DNA of 64,000 bases from Enterococcus gilvus ATCC BAA-350 (GTDB lineage: Bacteria > Bacillota > Bacilli > Lactobacillales > Enterococcaceae), in assembly GCF_000407545.1 (NCBI RefSeq), contig NZ_ASWH01000002.1, positions 372,001 to 436,000 on the forward strand, read 5' to 3'. The notes beneath the pieces are model-generated. The model was not told the origin of the DNA and did no database searches. It worked only from the letters and a program-made list of their open reading frames with translations. Positions 63,254-64,000 of this stretch are shown piece after piece. A program made the translations under genes and the position numbers. The number at the start of each line of letters is the position of its first letter. The first letter of the stretch is position 1.

Positions 63254-64000
63254 TTATCGAATAAGTGAAAGTAAATCTAGCTGCAAAACCTCTTTGACGA
63301 CAAAAGAGGTTTTTTTGCGGTAAGCGGCAGCGCCACTCTCAAATAGTGCGAAGAGTGTGTTGCCTTCTACATAAATCTGTTCGAGATAAGGGGGCGTCTC
63401 GATGATTTTTATGGCTTGGGAAATATCTGAGAAATCAGTGGTTTTATGAATATCAAAAATAAAAATTTGCCCAGGCTGCTTGCCCCAAGACTTTGAAAGA
63501 AGCATGAACTGTTTATAAAAGGTCACGCCTTGAATTTTTTTCGGAATCGCCATCGAGCCAAAGGGTGAAGCAAGGGGTGCAAGGTTCGGTGAGTGATTGG
63601 AAACATTTGGTTTCTGCGTCAAATTTCCCTCGTCATCGATTGGGTAGCACACGACAGTTCCACGTTCCTTCAAGGCGAACAAGGCAACCACTAAATACCC
63701 ATTGTCATAGGTCAAAGCAGAGGCGCGAGGCAGTTCTTTCAAAGGGACTTTTTGTTCATAAGCAATCGTGCCCTGTTTTTCTGAATATTGGAGAATCGCT
63801 TCGAGAGTGATTGCTGCAACCGCCGCGTTTTTTCCAAGTGTATTACTGACCCATAGTTTGCGATGGATCGGATCATAGGCGAGACCGCCTGCGTGGGGCA
63901 GATCTGGCAGGAGGATCGTCTTGAGCTTGGCGCCATTTCGGCGATCCACTACGTAAATGACAGAATGATGTTCGTGGGTGTGACAATAAGCAGAGATCAG
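63254..64000 (-). CDS. Beta-propeller-like protein, 5' part outside window
   Basis: A minus-strand frame that stays open to the right edge, so the start is not visible; 249 codons can be read. Repeated strands of the type SVIYVVDRRNG, LAYDPIHRKLWVSNT, ALTYDNGYLVVALF and IFIFDIHK suggest a beta-propeller (YncE/NHL-like). A GTG at 63949 is in frame but has no ribosome binding site and would cut off a strand, so I treat the gene as truncated. Function unknown. Confidence 0.7.
   Translation of the reverse strand: MISAYCHTHEHHSVIYVVDRRNGAKLKTILLPDLPHAGGLAYDPIHRKLWVSNTLGKNAAVAAITLEAILQYSEKQGTIAYEQKVPLKELPRASALTYDNGYLVVALFALKERGTVVCYPIDDEGNLTQKPNVSNHSPNLAPLASPFGSMAIPKKIQGVTFYKQFMLLSKSWGKQPGQIFIFDIHKTTDFSDISQAIKIIETPPYLEQIYVEGNTLFALFESGAAAYRKKTSFVVKEVLQLDLLSLIR

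Noticed and set aside
1..64000. tRNA, rRNA, CRISPR arrays, insertion sequences, prophage, attachment sites
   Set aside because: None could be supported: the intergenic gaps are short and hold terminators and promoters, and no transposase or integrase frame is seen.

Overview
The window looks like chromosomal DNA of a low- to mid-GC Gram-positive coccus, most likely an Enterococcus; I favour the E. casseliflavus/E. gallinarum side but cannot prove a species. The support is the strong AGGAGG ribosome binding sites, sigma-A promoters, CcpA (cre) boxes, GlpP antiterminator, Mga-type regulators, Bce-type peptide-resistance module, secreted NlpC/P60-glucosaminidase and typical low-GC Firmicute terminators. 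I see no rRNA, tRNA, CRISPR array, insertion sequence or prophage.

Layout. 0-6 kb: the edge of a gene under a TetR-like operator, an iron-type polyol dehydrogenase, a glutamine-type amino acid ABC transporter with the binding protein fused to the permease plus an aminotransferase, and an AraC regulator. 6-14 kb: a CtpE-like P-type ATPase, a two-component system with the kinase gene first, a Nudix hydrolase and an ABC exporter. 14-28 kb: a YjeM-type amino acid transporter, small regulators including a divergent MarR/DUF2316 pair with two matching operators, the serC-serA-DUF1015 serine operon, a sulfur amino acid PLP lyase, a prolyl-tRNA deacylase-like protein, a MurJ/YtgP flippase and an AIM24 protein. 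28-38 kb: an ABC ATPase, an M3 peptidase, alanine dehydrogenase, two tandem Mga-like regulators, HU and a YcgR/YcgQ pair. 38-40 kb: a small odd operon (unknown 127-aa protein, DUF2922 protein with a long tail, 30-aa holin/Fst-like peptide) and a candidate small RNA. 40-46 kb: a Bce-type two-component/ABC module and a CDF metal exporter.

The most unusual part is 46.5-61 kb. The first unit encodes glycerol dehydrogenase, GlpP, an FGGY kinase, an alkylglycerone-phosphate-synthase-like FAD enzyme and an unrecognised polytopic membrane protein. Its order (antiterminator, kinase, FAD oxidase, membrane protein) copies a glycerol (glpP-glpK-glpO-glpF) operon, but the later genes belong to other families. 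Two near-identical leader terminators before gldA and before the kinase look like GlpP targets. After a frameshifted cell-wall hydrolase and a TetR gene comes a second unit: CoA-acylating aldehyde dehydrogenase, phosphate acyltransferase, butyrate-type kinase, zinc alcohol dehydrogenase and an Mpv17-like membrane protein, which together could turn an aldehyde into acid plus ATP, or into alcohol. Three promoters here carry cre-like boxes over the -35 region, so both units are probably under carbon catabolite control. The window ends with OsmC, a formate/nitrite-type channel, a nitroreductase and a truncated beta-propeller-like gene.
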